From Pseudomonas putida (GTDB taxonomy: Bacteria > Pseudomonadota > Gammaproteobacteria > Pseudomonadales > Pseudomonadaceae): a stretch of DNA of 64,000 nt. The position numbers and the translations under genes are program-made. Within the stretch, counting starts at the first letter, position 1. Each line of letters starts with the position of its first letter. Where the stretch lies: the NCBI RefSeq assembly GCF_028682455.1, contig NZ_JANHLD010000003.1, positions 434,001-498,000 on the forward strand, in the 5' to 3' direction. Of the stretch, positions 7,730 through 15,392 are shown in pieces. Under the pieces are notes generated by a model, which saw only the letters and a program-made list of their open reading frames with translations, was not told the DNA's origin and made no database searches.

Positions 7730-8350
7730 ATGAATCACAGCAGCGGCACCCTTTATATCGTTTCGGCTCCGTCCGGTGCCGGCAAGACCAGCCTGGTCAA
7801 AGCCCTGATCGACGCCCAGCCGAGCATCCGCGTATCGGTCTCGCACACCACCCGCGCCATGCGCCCAGGCGAAGAGCACGGGGTGAACTACCACTTCGTC
7901 GACCACGCCGAGTTCGCCCGCATGATCGATCAGGGTGACTTCCTCGAGCAGGCCGAGGTGTTCGGTAATTTCTACGGAACTTCGCGCAGCGCGTTACAGC
8001 AGACCCTCGACCAGGGCCATGACCTGATCCTGGAGATCGACTGGCAAGGTGCCCAGCAGGTGCGCAAGCTGATGCCCGAGGCGCGTTCGATCTTCATCCT
8101 GCCGCCGACCCAGGAAGCCCTGCGCCAGCGCCTGACCAACCGTGGCCAGGACAGCGACGAAATCATCGAAGGCCGGATGCGTGAAGCCGTCAGCGAAATG
8201 AGCCACTACGACGAGTATGACTTCGTCATCATCAACGATGACTTCGCCACTGCGCTGGAAGACCTCAAGGCGGTGTTCCGCGCCAACCGCTTGCTGCAGG
8301 CGAACCAGCAGCAGCGCCATGGCCAGTTGCTCAAGCAATTGCTTGCCTGA
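7730..8350 (+). CDS. gmk: Guanylate kinase
   Basis: Phosphorylates GMP (and dGMP) to GDP using ATP, 206 residues. The P-loop APSGAGKT is at 13-20, followed by the GMP-binding SHTTRAMRPGE segment and YHFVDHAEF. The start at 7730 places the P-loop at the usual distance; a GTG at 7691 would overlap yicC and add 13 unconserved residues. It supplies GDP for (p)ppGpp and nucleic acid synthesis; spoT is 7 kb away. Confidence 0.96.
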   Translation: MNHSSGTLYIVSAPSGAGKTSLVKALIDAQPSIRVSVSHTTRAMRPGEEHGVNYHFVDHAEFARMIDQGDFLEQAEVFGNFYGTSRSALQQTLDQGHDLILEIDWQGAQQVRKLMPEARSIFILPPTQEALRQRLTNRGQDSDEIIEGRMREAVSEMSHYDEYDFVIINDDFATALEDLKAVFRANRLLQANQQQRHGQLLKQLLA

Positions 8351-8371
8351 GCAACCGGCAACTCCGGCCGC

Positions 8372-9925
8372 TTAGCGGCGGCTGGAGACCGTGGCGTGGC
8401 GGTGCAGGGTCATGCCCAGGAAGAACGCCGGCGCCCGCAGGCGTGACAGCAACATCAGTCCCAGCCCCAGCAGTGTGATGATCACTGCGATCACGAACAC
8501 CAGTCCCAAGCCCCCTACATGAGAACCGCTGCCGAACGAAGGCGAAGCGCTGTCGTAGGCCGTCTGCAGGAAAATCACCGAGAGAATGCCACCGCCCAGC
8601 AGTGGGCACAGGCCACGCATCAGGAAGTGACGCACGCTGTCGAACAGGCTATGGCGGAAGTACCAGACGCAGGCGTAGGCAGTCAGCGAATAGTAGAAGC
8701 AGATCATCATGCCCAGGGCCGTGATGGTATCTGCCAGCACGTTCTCGCTGAGCGTTCGCATGGTGACGTAGAACACACCCGCCGCCACACCGGCACAGAT
8801 GGTGGCGTAACGCGGCGTTTTCGAACGCGGGCAGACGCTGGCGAAGCGCTCGGGTACCGCGCCGTAGTACCCCATGGCCAGCAAGGTGCGCGCCGGTGAT
8901 ACGAAGGTGGACTGCAGCGAAGCGGCAGTGCTGGCCAGCACGGCGATGGACATCAGGATCGCCAGCGGCCCCATGACCGGGCCGGCCAGGTGGGCGAAGA
9001 CGTTTTCCTGGATGCGCGGGTTGTTCAGGCCCAGGCCGATATCGCCGATACCGGCAAACTGCAGGGTGGCGATCGCCGTGACCAGATACAGGCCCAGGAT
9101 CAGCAGCACTGTCAGGGTCGCTGCGCGGCCAGGAGTATCACCACTGCCTACCGACTCCTCGCTGATGCTCAGACAGACGTCCCAGCCCCAGAAAATGAAG
9201 ATAGACAACGACAGGCCCGCGGTAAACGCCGAGAACGACTCGACGCCAAACGGGTTGAACCAGTCGAGATCGAACGCCAGGGGCGGCGTCTCGGCAGCAG
9301 ATCCACCGAATGCGGCCAAGGCAAAACCCACCAGGACCACCAGTTGCAACGCCACCAGGCCATATTGCACGGTCATGGTGGTGGCGATCCCGCGGCAGCA
9401 GATCCACACCGCCATGGCGATGAACACGCAACAGGTCACCACGTTGATCAACAAGTTGTCGCTCAGCGCAGCCACCTCATGGCTGCCGGTGATCTGTCCG
9501 AGAAAGAGGTAAAAGAAGTCCACCGCCACGCCGGCGAGGTTGGACAGCACGATAGTGGTTGCCGTCACCAGCCCCCAACCGCCGATCCAGCCGATCATCG
9601 GGCCAAACGCCCGCGCCGACCAGGTAAAGGAAGTACCGCTGTCTGGCTCCGCCGAATTCAGCTCGCGGTACCCCAGGGCTACCAGCAGCATGGGCAGGAA
9701 GCCAACGATGAACACTGCCGGCAGATGGGCGCCGACCTCGCGCACGGTAGGACCGAGCGCGCCGGTGAGGGTGTACACCGGTGCAATGGTGGAAATGCCA
9801 AGCACAATGCTCGCCAGCAGCCCGAGCCGGCCCTTGGCCAGCCCCTTGGTTGCTTTCGCTGCAGTGTTTGCCTGGGTGCGAGCCTGTCCCATACCTGGGG
9901 ACAAGCCTGCTTCGAATTCGCTCAT
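8372..9925 (-). CDS. APC-superfamily amino acid/polyamine permease
   Basis: A 517-residue transporter with about 12 hydrophobic segments, starting with the family-typical GRLGLLASIVLGISTIAPVY after a 30-residue cytoplasmic N terminus. The GTSFTWSARAFGP and IFWGWDVCLSISEE segments are typical of the APC superfamily. It is the last gene of a polyamine catabolic operon (synthetase, dehydrogenase, hydrolase), so putrescine or another polyamine is the likely substrate. The substrate is inferred from context only. Confidence 0.85.
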   Translation of the reverse strand: MSEFEAGLSPGMGQARTQANTAAKATKGLAKGRLGLLASIVLGISTIAPVYTLTGALGPTVREVGAHLPAVFIVGFLPMLLVALGYRELNSAEPDSGTSFTWSARAFGPMIGWIGGWGLVTATTIVLSNLAGVAVDFFYLFLGQITGSHEVAALSDNLLINVVTCCVFIAMAVWICCRGIATTMTVQYGLVALQLVVLVGFALAAFGGSAAETPPLAFDLDWFNPFGVESFSAFTAGLSLSIFIFWGWDVCLSISEESVGSGDTPGRAATLTVLLILGLYLVTAIATLQFAGIGDIGLGLNNPRIQENVFAHLAGPVMGPLAILMSIAVLASTAASLQSTFVSPARTLLAMGYYGAVPERFASVCPRSKTPRYATICAGVAAGVFYVTMRTLSENVLADTITALGMMICFYYSLTAYACVWYFRHSLFDSVRHFLMRGLCPLLGGGILSVIFLQTAYDSASPSFGSGSHVGGLGLVFVIAVIITLLGLGLMLLSRLRAPAFFLGMTLHRHATVSSRR

Positions 9926-9958
9926 GAGTAGTGCCGCCGCTTTTGGTATTGTTTTTCA

Positions 9959-9978
9959 GGACGCCCCGCAGGGCGTCC
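9959..9978. other. Stem-loop between the gamma-glutamyl hydrolase and permease genes
   Basis: GGACGCCC-CGCA-GGGCGTCC is a perfect 8-bp stem. Neither strand has a T tract directly after it, so it is more likely an mRNA-stability or processing hairpin that separates the permease from upstream operon genes than a terminator. Confidence 0.5.
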
Positions 9979-10035
9979 GCTTTCACTCATTCAAACCTGT
10001 TGCCGATACTGCATATCCGGATCACCCGGATGACC

Positions 10036-10815
10036 TCATAGGGCCTTCTCCCGGTGGCGCTCGCCCCTTGCGTGGGCCAGGCATGCCTCACGAAACGCCT
10101 GGAACAGACGCAGCGAGACCGGATTTTCAGCCATGCGGTACTCGGGGTGCCATTGCACACCGACCACGAAACCCGGGGCGTCTTGCATCGACACCGCTTC
10201 GATCAACCCATCCGGCGCCCGCGCTTCCGCGCGCAAACCACCCGCCAGGCGATCGATGCCCTGGCTATGAAGGGAATTGACCATGAAGCTGGGCTCCAGC
10301 CCAAGACGCTCGAACAACCCGCCGGGCTGAACGGTGACGCTATGGCGTGGGCTGTATTGCTCTTCCAGTGGGGCATCCTGTGGCTCGCGGTGATCCAGGA
10401 AACCTGGCAGCTCCTGCACCCGCTGGTGCAAGGTGCCGCCCAGGGCGACGTTCAATTCCTGAAATCCACGGCAGATGCAGAACACCGGCACACCACTGGC
10501 AATGGCGGCCTGCAGCAAAGGCAGGGTCAAGCGGTCGCGAAACACATCGTGCTTCGTACCTTCCACGCTGGGGGCGCCATTGTAATGATGCGGCTCGACA
10601 TTTGAAGGCGAACCGGTAAAAAGAATGCCATCCAGGCGCTCAAGCACGCGCTGTGGATCAACCGGCTCGGCCCGCGCCGGGAGAATCAGCGGAATCCCGG
10701 CGAAGCCTGCCGCCTCGACATACTTGTCGCCCACCGTGTGCGACGAGTTGTGGCCAAGCTGCTGACGACACGCCGAGATGCCAATCAATGGCGGCAGGTC
10801 AGTGGTAGTTTGCAT
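10036..10815 (-). CDS. puuD: Gamma-glutamyl-gamma-aminobutyrate hydrolase family protein (PuuD/SpuA-like)
   Basis: Class I glutamine-amidotransferase-like peptidase C26 protein of 259 residues. It should release glutamate from gamma-glutamyl-GABA (or the equivalent from other polyamines) at the end of the glutamylation route. The nucleophile is Cys115 in CICRGFQE and the catalytic His-Glu pair is in QWHPEY (His223, Glu225). The start follows a strong GGGAGG site. It lies 14 bases after the aldehyde dehydrogenase, and the neighbouring synthetase and dehydrogenase support the assignment. The precise substrate (putrescine- or spermidine-derived) cannot be read from sequence. Confidence 0.9.
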   Translation of the reverse strand: MQTTTDLPPLIGISACRQQLGHNSSHTVGDKYVEAAGFAGIPLILPARAEPVDPQRVLERLDGILFTGSPSNVEPHHYNGAPSVEGTKHDVFRDRLTLPLLQAAIASGVPVFCICRGFQELNVALGGTLHQRVQELPGFLDHREPQDAPLEEQYSPRHSVTVQPGGLFERLGLEPSFMVNSLHSQGIDRLAGGLRAEARAPDGLIEAVSMQDAPGFVVGVQWHPEYRMAENPVSLRLFQAFREACLAHARGERHREKAL

Positions 10816-10829
10816 GGGTTCACCCTCCC

Positions 10830-12323
10830 TTACAGCTTGATCCAGGTCGCCTTGAGTTCGGTGTATTTGTCAAAAGCGTGCAGCGACTTGTCCCGACCAT
10901 TGCCCGACTGCTTGAAGCCGCCGAACGGTGCGGTCATGTCACCGCCGTCGTACTGGTTGACCCAGACGCTACCGGCACGCAGGGCACGGGCGGTCTTGTG
11001 GGCGCGGGAAATGTCGTTGGTCCACACGGCTGCGGCCAGGCCGAAAGGCGAGTCGTTGGCGATGGCCACGGCTTCTTCGGCGCTGTCGAAGGTGATCACC
11101 GACAGCACCGGGCCGAAGATTTCTTCGCGGGCGATGCGCATGGCGTTGGTCACGCCATCGAAGATTGCCGGCTGTACATAGACGCCACAGGTGTCTTCCA
11201 GTACGCGCTCGCCACCGGTCAGCAGCGTGGCGCCATCGGCCTTGCCGGCCTCGATGTAACCCAGCACGGTATCCAGTTGCGTGGTATCCACCAGGGCGCC
11301 GACGCGGGTCTGCGGGTCCAGTGCATGGCCCGGCTTCCAGGCCTTGAGCGCCTCGACCACCATGGGCAGGAAGCGCTCCTTGATGCTGCGCTCGATCAGC
11401 AGGCGCGAACCGGCAATGCACACTTCGCCCTGGTTGAAGGCGATGGCTGCGGCGGCAGCTTCAGCGGCGGCCGGCAGGTCGGGTGCATCGGCGAACACGA
11501 TATTCGGGCTCTTGCCACCGGCTTCCAGCCAGACCCGCTTCATGTTCGACTCACCGGCGTAGACCATCAGTTGCTTGGCAATGCGGGTAGAGCCAGTGAA
11601 CACCAGGGTGTCCACGTCCATGTGCAGGGCCAGGGCCTTGCCCACGGTATGGCCGTATCCGGGCAACACGTTCAGCACGCCGGCCGGGATACCGGCTTCG
11701 AGGGCCAACTGGGCGATACGAATCGCCGTCAGCGGTGATTTTTCGGACGGCTTGAGGATCACCGAGTTACCGGTGGCCAGGGCCGGGCCGAGTTTCCAGC
11801 AGGCCATCATCAGTGGAAAGTTCCACGGAACAATGGCCGCGACCACGCCGACCGGCGAGCGGGTGACCAAACCCAGCTGGTCGGACGGGGTCGCAGCAAC
11901 TTCGTCGTAAATCTTGTCGATGGCTTCGGCGTTCCAGCGAATGGCATTGGCCGCCGCCGGAATATCGATGCTCAGGGAATCGGCAATGGGCTTGCCCATG
12001 TCCAGGGTTTCCAGCAACGCCAGCTCCTGGGCATTGGCCAGCAACAGGTCGGCAAAGGCAATCAGCACGCGCTTGCGCTGGGCGGGCGCCTGGTCGGCCC
12101 AGACACCACTGTCGAATGTGCGGCGCGCAGCGGCCACCGCGCGCTCGGCGTCGGCGCTGTCGCAACTGGCGATCTGCGCCAGGTGGCGACCGTCGACCGG
12201 GCTCGAACAATCGAAAGTGTCACCAGCGACACTGGTGCAATACTGCCCGTCGATGAAGGCGCGGCCTTCGATCTTCAGGGTCTGGAACAGCTGTTCCCAG
12301 TGTTCACGTGGTGCAGTTGCCAT
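10830..12323 (-). CDS. puuC: Gamma-glutamyl-aminobutyraldehyde dehydrogenase (PuuC/KauB-type)
   Basis: NAD(P)-dependent aldehyde dehydrogenase of 497 residues. It has the PWNFP motif (166-170), catalytic Glu267 in LEAGGKS and catalytic Cys302 in FNQGEVCIAG. The closest relatives I recognise are PuuC of E. coli and KauB of P. aeruginosa, which oxidise gamma-glutamyl-aminobutyraldehyde and related amino aldehydes. It lies 18 bases after the glutamylpolyamine synthetase gene. The translation start is preceded by GGAG-AAAACAACA-ATG, which contains a perfect AACAACAA Hfq/Crc-type motif, so catabolite repression is likely. Confidence 0.9.
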   Translation of the reverse strand: MATAPREHWEQLFQTLKIEGRAFIDGQYCTSVAGDTFDCSSPVDGRHLAQIASCDSADAERAVAAARRTFDSGVWADQAPAQRKRVLIAFADLLLANAQELALLETLDMGKPIADSLSIDIPAAANAIRWNAEAIDKIYDEVAATPSDQLGLVTRSPVGVVAAIVPWNFPLMMACWKLGPALATGNSVILKPSEKSPLTAIRIAQLALEAGIPAGVLNVLPGYGHTVGKALALHMDVDTLVFTGSTRIAKQLMVYAGESNMKRVWLEAGGKSPNIVFADAPDLPAAAEAAAAAIAFNQGEVCIAGSRLLIERSIKERFLPMVVEALKAWKPGHALDPQTRVGALVDTTQLDTVLGYIEAGKADGATLLTGGERVLEDTCGVYVQPAIFDGVTNAMRIAREEIFGPVLSVITFDSAEEAVAIANDSPFGLAAAVWTNDISRAHKTARALRAGSVWVNQYDGGDMTAPFGGFKQSGNGRDKSLHAFDKYTELKATWIKL

Positions 12324-12330
12324 TGTTGTT
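12323..12330 (-). promoter_or_regulatory. Candidate Hfq/Crc catabolite-activity motif at the puuC start codon
   Basis: On the minus strand AACAACAA runs from just after the GGAG ribosome-binding site into the A of the ATG. It fits the AANAANAA consensus recognised by Hfq with Crc in Pseudomonas. Binding would block the translation start. Confidence 0.6.
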
Positions 12331-12341
12331 TTCTCCGGGCA

Positions 12342-13724
12342 TCACACGGTATGCAGGTACCAGTTGTATTCGAGGTCGGAAATCGACACCTCGAACTCGG
12401 CCATTTCGCTTTCCTTGCAGGCGACAAAAATGTCGATGTAGTCCGGGCTGATGTACTGGTTCAGCACTTCGCTGTCATCGAGTTCACGCAGCGCATCGCG
12501 CAAGTTGTTCGGCAGGCTCTGCTCCAACTGCTCGTAGGAGTTGCCTTCTATAGGCGCACCCGGCTCGATCTGGTTGGTCAGGCCGTGGTGAATACCGGCC
12601 AGGATCGCTGCCATCATCAGGTAGGGGTTGGCATCGGCGCCGGCAACACGGTGCTCGATGCGCACGGCATCGCTGCTGCCGGTAGGCACGCGGACCGCCA
12701 CGGTACGGTTGTCCAGGCCCCAGCTCGGCGCATTGGGCACATAGAACTGGGCGCCGAAGCGGCGGTACGAGTTGATGTTCGGGCACAGGAAGGCCATCGA
12801 CGCCGGCATGGTTTCCAGCACGCCTCCAATGGCGTGGCGCAGGGTCTGGCTCTGCAGTGGATCGTCGCTGGCGAAGATGTTCTTGCCGGTCTTCTTGTCC
12901 AGCAGCGAGATATGTACGTGCAGGCCATTGCCGGCCTGGCCCGGGTAGGGCTTGGCCATGAAGGTGGAGTCCATTTCATGGTCGTAGGCGATGTTCTTGA
13001 TCAGGCGCTTGAGCAGCACCGCGTAGTCGCACGCCTTCATCGGGTCGGCGACGTGGTGCAGGTTCACTTCGAACTGTGCGGGGGCGCTTTCCTTGACGAT
13101 GGCATCGGCCGGGATGCCCTGCTCCTTGGCTGCCTCGAGCATGTCCTGCAGGCAGTCGACGTATTCGTCCAGGTCATCGATCAGGTACACCTGGGTCGAC
13201 TGCGGGCGCTTGCCGGAAATCGGCGAGCGCGGCGGTTGCGGACGACCGTTGAGGTTGTCCTGGTCGATCAGGTAGAACTCAAGTTCGAAGGCCGCGCAGA
13301 TGTCCAGGCCCAGCGCGTCGAATTTCTCCACCACGCCACGCAGCACTTCTCGCGGGTCAGCGAAGAACGGCTTGCCGTCCAGCTCGTGCATGGTCATCAG
13401 CAATTGAGCGGTAGGGCGCTTCTGCCAGGGTTCGTAGCTCAGGGTGCCGGGAATCGGGAAGCAGACACGATCCGCATCGCCGATATCCAGGCCCAGGCCC
13501 GTGCTTTCGACAGTAGAACCGTTGATGTCCAGGGCGAACAACGATGCCGGCAGGTTGATGCCTTTCTCGTAGACCTTGACCAGGCTCGCACGCTCGATGC
13601 GCTTGCCTCGTACCACGCCGTTCATGTCTGCGATCAGCAGGTCGACAAATTGCACCTCAGGGTGGGCCTTGAGAAATTCACCCATCTCGTCGAGAGGGAT
13701 GGCGCACGGAGAGACCGACGTCAT
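12342..13724 (-). CDS. puuA: Gamma-glutamylpolyamine synthetase (glutamine synthetase-like, PuuA/PauA type)
   Basis: A 460-residue glutamine-synthetase-fold enzyme that should ligate glutamate to putrescine or other polyamines with ATP, starting the glutamylation pathway. Glutamine synthetase hallmarks are the metal-binding FELEFY segment (about 145-150), GNGLHVHIS (about 265-273) and the VRVPTGSSDAVRIEHR region. The adjacent aldehyde dehydrogenase, C26 hydrolase and permease identify the pathway, and a divergent LysR gene probably controls it. An AAAACAACAAACC stretch lies about 80 bases upstream in the probable leader. Pseudomonas species carry several paralogues with different polyamine preference; the substrate here is not determined. 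Confidence 0.9.
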   Translation of the reverse strand: MTSVSPCAIPLDEMGEFLKAHPEVQFVDLLIADMNGVVRGKRIERASLVKVYEKGINLPASLFALDINGSTVESTGLGLDIGDADRVCFPIPGTLSYEPWQKRPTAQLLMTMHELDGKPFFADPREVLRGVVEKFDALGLDICAAFELEFYLIDQDNLNGRPQPPRSPISGKRPQSTQVYLIDDLDEYVDCLQDMLEAAKEQGIPADAIVKESAPAQFEVNLHHVADPMKACDYAVLLKRLIKNIAYDHEMDSTFMAKPYPGQAGNGLHVHISLLDKKTGKNIFASDDPLQSQTLRHAIGGVLETMPASMAFLCPNINSYRRFGAQFYVPNAPSWGLDNRTVAVRVPTGSSDAVRIEHRVAGADANPYLMMAAILAGIHHGLTNQIEPGAPIEGNSYEQLEQSLPNNLRDALRELDDSEVLNQYISPDYIDIFVACKESEMAEFEVSISDLEYNWYLHTV

Positions 13725-13970
13725 GGCTAGGCATCCTTTGATTTTTTATCGGGCGACTGTGGGGAGGTACTGCTGCGCTATCGGGAGCGGCGATGGTTTG
13801 GTTTGTTGTTTTAAGGAGTCCCATCGTGGGGAACTGCCGGACGTCGCCTTTAATAGGACGCACGTTCCAAAATTCTGACAGCGTTGTGAGTTGATTCACC
13901 GCTGCCGCTTCACTATAGAATGGCCCCAGCGCAACAGACATTGGCATTTAGGCAAGCAAAGAGTGCACCC
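13725..13970. promoter_or_regulatory. Divergent control region between puuA and the LysR gene
   Basis: The 246-base region holds a good plus-strand promoter for the LysR gene: TTGATT (13891-13896), a 17-base spacer and TATAGA (13914-13919). Towards puuA a TATTAA -10-like hexamer is visible on the minus strand near 13850, without a clear -35. AACAACAA occurs on the minus strand at 13803-13810. LysR-type operators are expected here but I could not single one out with confidence. Confidence 0.5.
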
Positions 13971-14849
13971 ATGCAATATCAGATCAATCACACCGACCTA
14001 TCGCTGGTCCTCGCCCTGGTGCGCGGACGCTCGCTTGCCAAGGCGGCAGAGCTGCTGCGGGTAGACGTTTCTACGGTGTTTCGCTCGATCCGGCGCATGG
14101 AAGCCGCCCTGGGTACCGCGTTATTCGTCAAAAGCCGCAAGGGTTACATCCCCACCGGTACTGCCCAGGCCCTGGCCGAACAAGCCGAGCGCGCCGAGCA
14201 AGCCCTGGATGCCGCACGGGTGGCGCTCGAACATGGCGAACAAGTAGTCAGCGGCACTGTGCGCCTGACCTGCACCGACGCGGTGCTGCATAGCCTGTTG
14301 TTGCCGGCACTTGCCGAGTTCATGCCGGCCTACCCTGCGCTGTCGCTGGAGCTGGCCACCTCCAACACCTTCGCCAACCTGAGCCGTCGCGATGCCGACC
14401 TCGCCCTGCGCCTGACCAACTCGCCACCCGAGCATCTGGTCGGCCGCTGCCTGGGCAAGGCCTCCTACGTGGTGTGTGGTCGCGAGGAGTTTCGTGAAAA
14501 ACTCAAGGAGTCCCCCGCCAACCTGCCCTGGATCGCCCCCGATGACACCATGCAGGACCATTCCACGGTGGTCTGGCGCAGCGAGCACCTGCCAGGGGTG
14601 ATGCCCCGCTACCGCTGCAGCAGCATCTCTGCCATTGCTCAATTGGTGAGCGCCGGAATGGGCGTGGCCGCCCTGCCCGACTACATGGCCCATACCCTGC
14701 CGGGCGTCGAGCCCTTGAGCGATGCCTTGCCCGGTTGTGACACCGAGCTCTGGTTGCTGACTCGCCCGGACTGCCGCGCGCTGCGCTCGGTGCAGACCCT
14801 GTTCGATGAACTGACCCCGCGGTTGCGTGATGCGCTTGGGCGCCAATGA
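13971..14849 (+). CDS. LysR-family regulator divergent from the polyamine operon
   Basis: A 292-residue LysR-type regulator with an N-terminal winged helix-turn-helix (about 8-65: LAKAAELLRVDVSTVFRSIRRME) and a substrate-binding co-inducer domain. The start MQYQINHTDL gives the normal distance to the DNA-binding helix. Divergent orientation from puuA, with 246 bases between, suggests it controls the glutamylpolyamine operon. A polyamine or pathway intermediate as inducer is inference only. Confidence 0.88.
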   Translation: MQYQINHTDLSLVLALVRGRSLAKAAELLRVDVSTVFRSIRRMEAALGTALFVKSRKGYIPTGTAQALAEQAERAEQALDAARVALEHGEQVVSGTVRLTCTDAVLHSLLLPALAEFMPAYPALSLELATSNTFANLSRRDADLALRLTNSPPEHLVGRCLGKASYVVCGREEFREKLKESPANLPWIAPDDTMQDHSTVVWRSEHLPGVMPRYRCSSISAIAQLVSAGMGVAALPDYMAHTLPGVEPLSDALPGCDTELWLLTRPDCRALRSVQTLFDELTPRLRDALGRQ

Positions 14850-14917
14850 GGTCTTTTTGCGAGACATGCCCGCGCCCACGGATCATTGCACTGGAAATCA
14901 CCGCTGCAACAGGACAC

Positions 14918-14947
14918 TTGAACTAGAGCCCTGTAACTGGCTATTGT
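14918..14947 (+). promoter_or_regulatory. Candidate rpoZ-spoT promoter
   Basis: TTGAAC (14918-14923), an 18-base spacer and TATTGT (14942-14947), each 4 of 6 to consensus. It is placed so that a transcript would begin just before the inverted repeat at 14959. Confidence 0.35.
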
Positions 14948-14958
14948 CGGCCTATCAA

Positions 14959-15018
14959 GGACTCGAATCGAAATCAGCGCTTCCCTAAAGGCTGGTGATT
15001 TTTTAAACTATCGAGTCC
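14959..15018 (+). other. Inverted repeat / possible structured leader upstream of rpoZ
   Basis: GGACTCGA (14959-14966) is perfectly complementary to TCGAGTCC (15011-15018). Inside it AAATCA (14971-14976) can pair with TGATTT (14997-15002), which ends in a T6 run. The whole block lies between a candidate promoter and rpoZ. It could be a regulatory leader, or an operator-like inverted repeat; function unknown. Confidence 0.45.
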
Positions 15019-15065
15019 GCTCGCCCATTCGGGCTGAACACCGCATTTGCTACTTGAGGAAGACC

Positions 15066-15332
15066 ATGGCCCGCGTAACCGTTGAAGACTGCCTAGAACA
15101 CGTGGATAACCGTTTTGAGCTGGTCATGCTCTCTACCAAGCGTGCCCGTCAGCTGGCCACCGGCGGCAAAGAGCCGAAAGTGGCATGGGAAAACGACAAA
15201 CCTACTGTCGTTGCCCTGCGTGAAATCGCCGAAGGCATCTGCACGCCAGAATTCATTGCTGCCGAATCCATCGTCGAAGTCGAGCCTGCCTTTGCATTCG
15301 GTAGCGAGGAAGAGGCCAACGAGGCCGTCTAA
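15066..15332 (+). CDS. rpoZ: RNA polymerase omega subunit
   Basis: Omega subunit of 88 residues, which helps assemble the RNA polymerase beta' subunit and takes part in the ppGpp response. The conserved N terminus MARVTVEDCLEHVDNRFELV and the RARQL segment are visible. The ATG at 15066 follows a GAGGAA ribosome-binding site. spoT follows after 60 bases, the classic rpoZ-spoT arrangement linking polymerase and the alarmone enzyme. Confidence 0.97.
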   Translation: MARVTVEDCLEHVDNRFELVMLSTKRARQLATGGKEPKVAWENDKPTVVALREIAEGICTPEFIAAESIVEVEPAFAFGSEEEANEAV

Positions 15333-15392
15333 GCCTATGCCTGGTCGACGCAGTACGGCGCAGGGCCCCATTCCTCGGCAGGAGGTAACACT

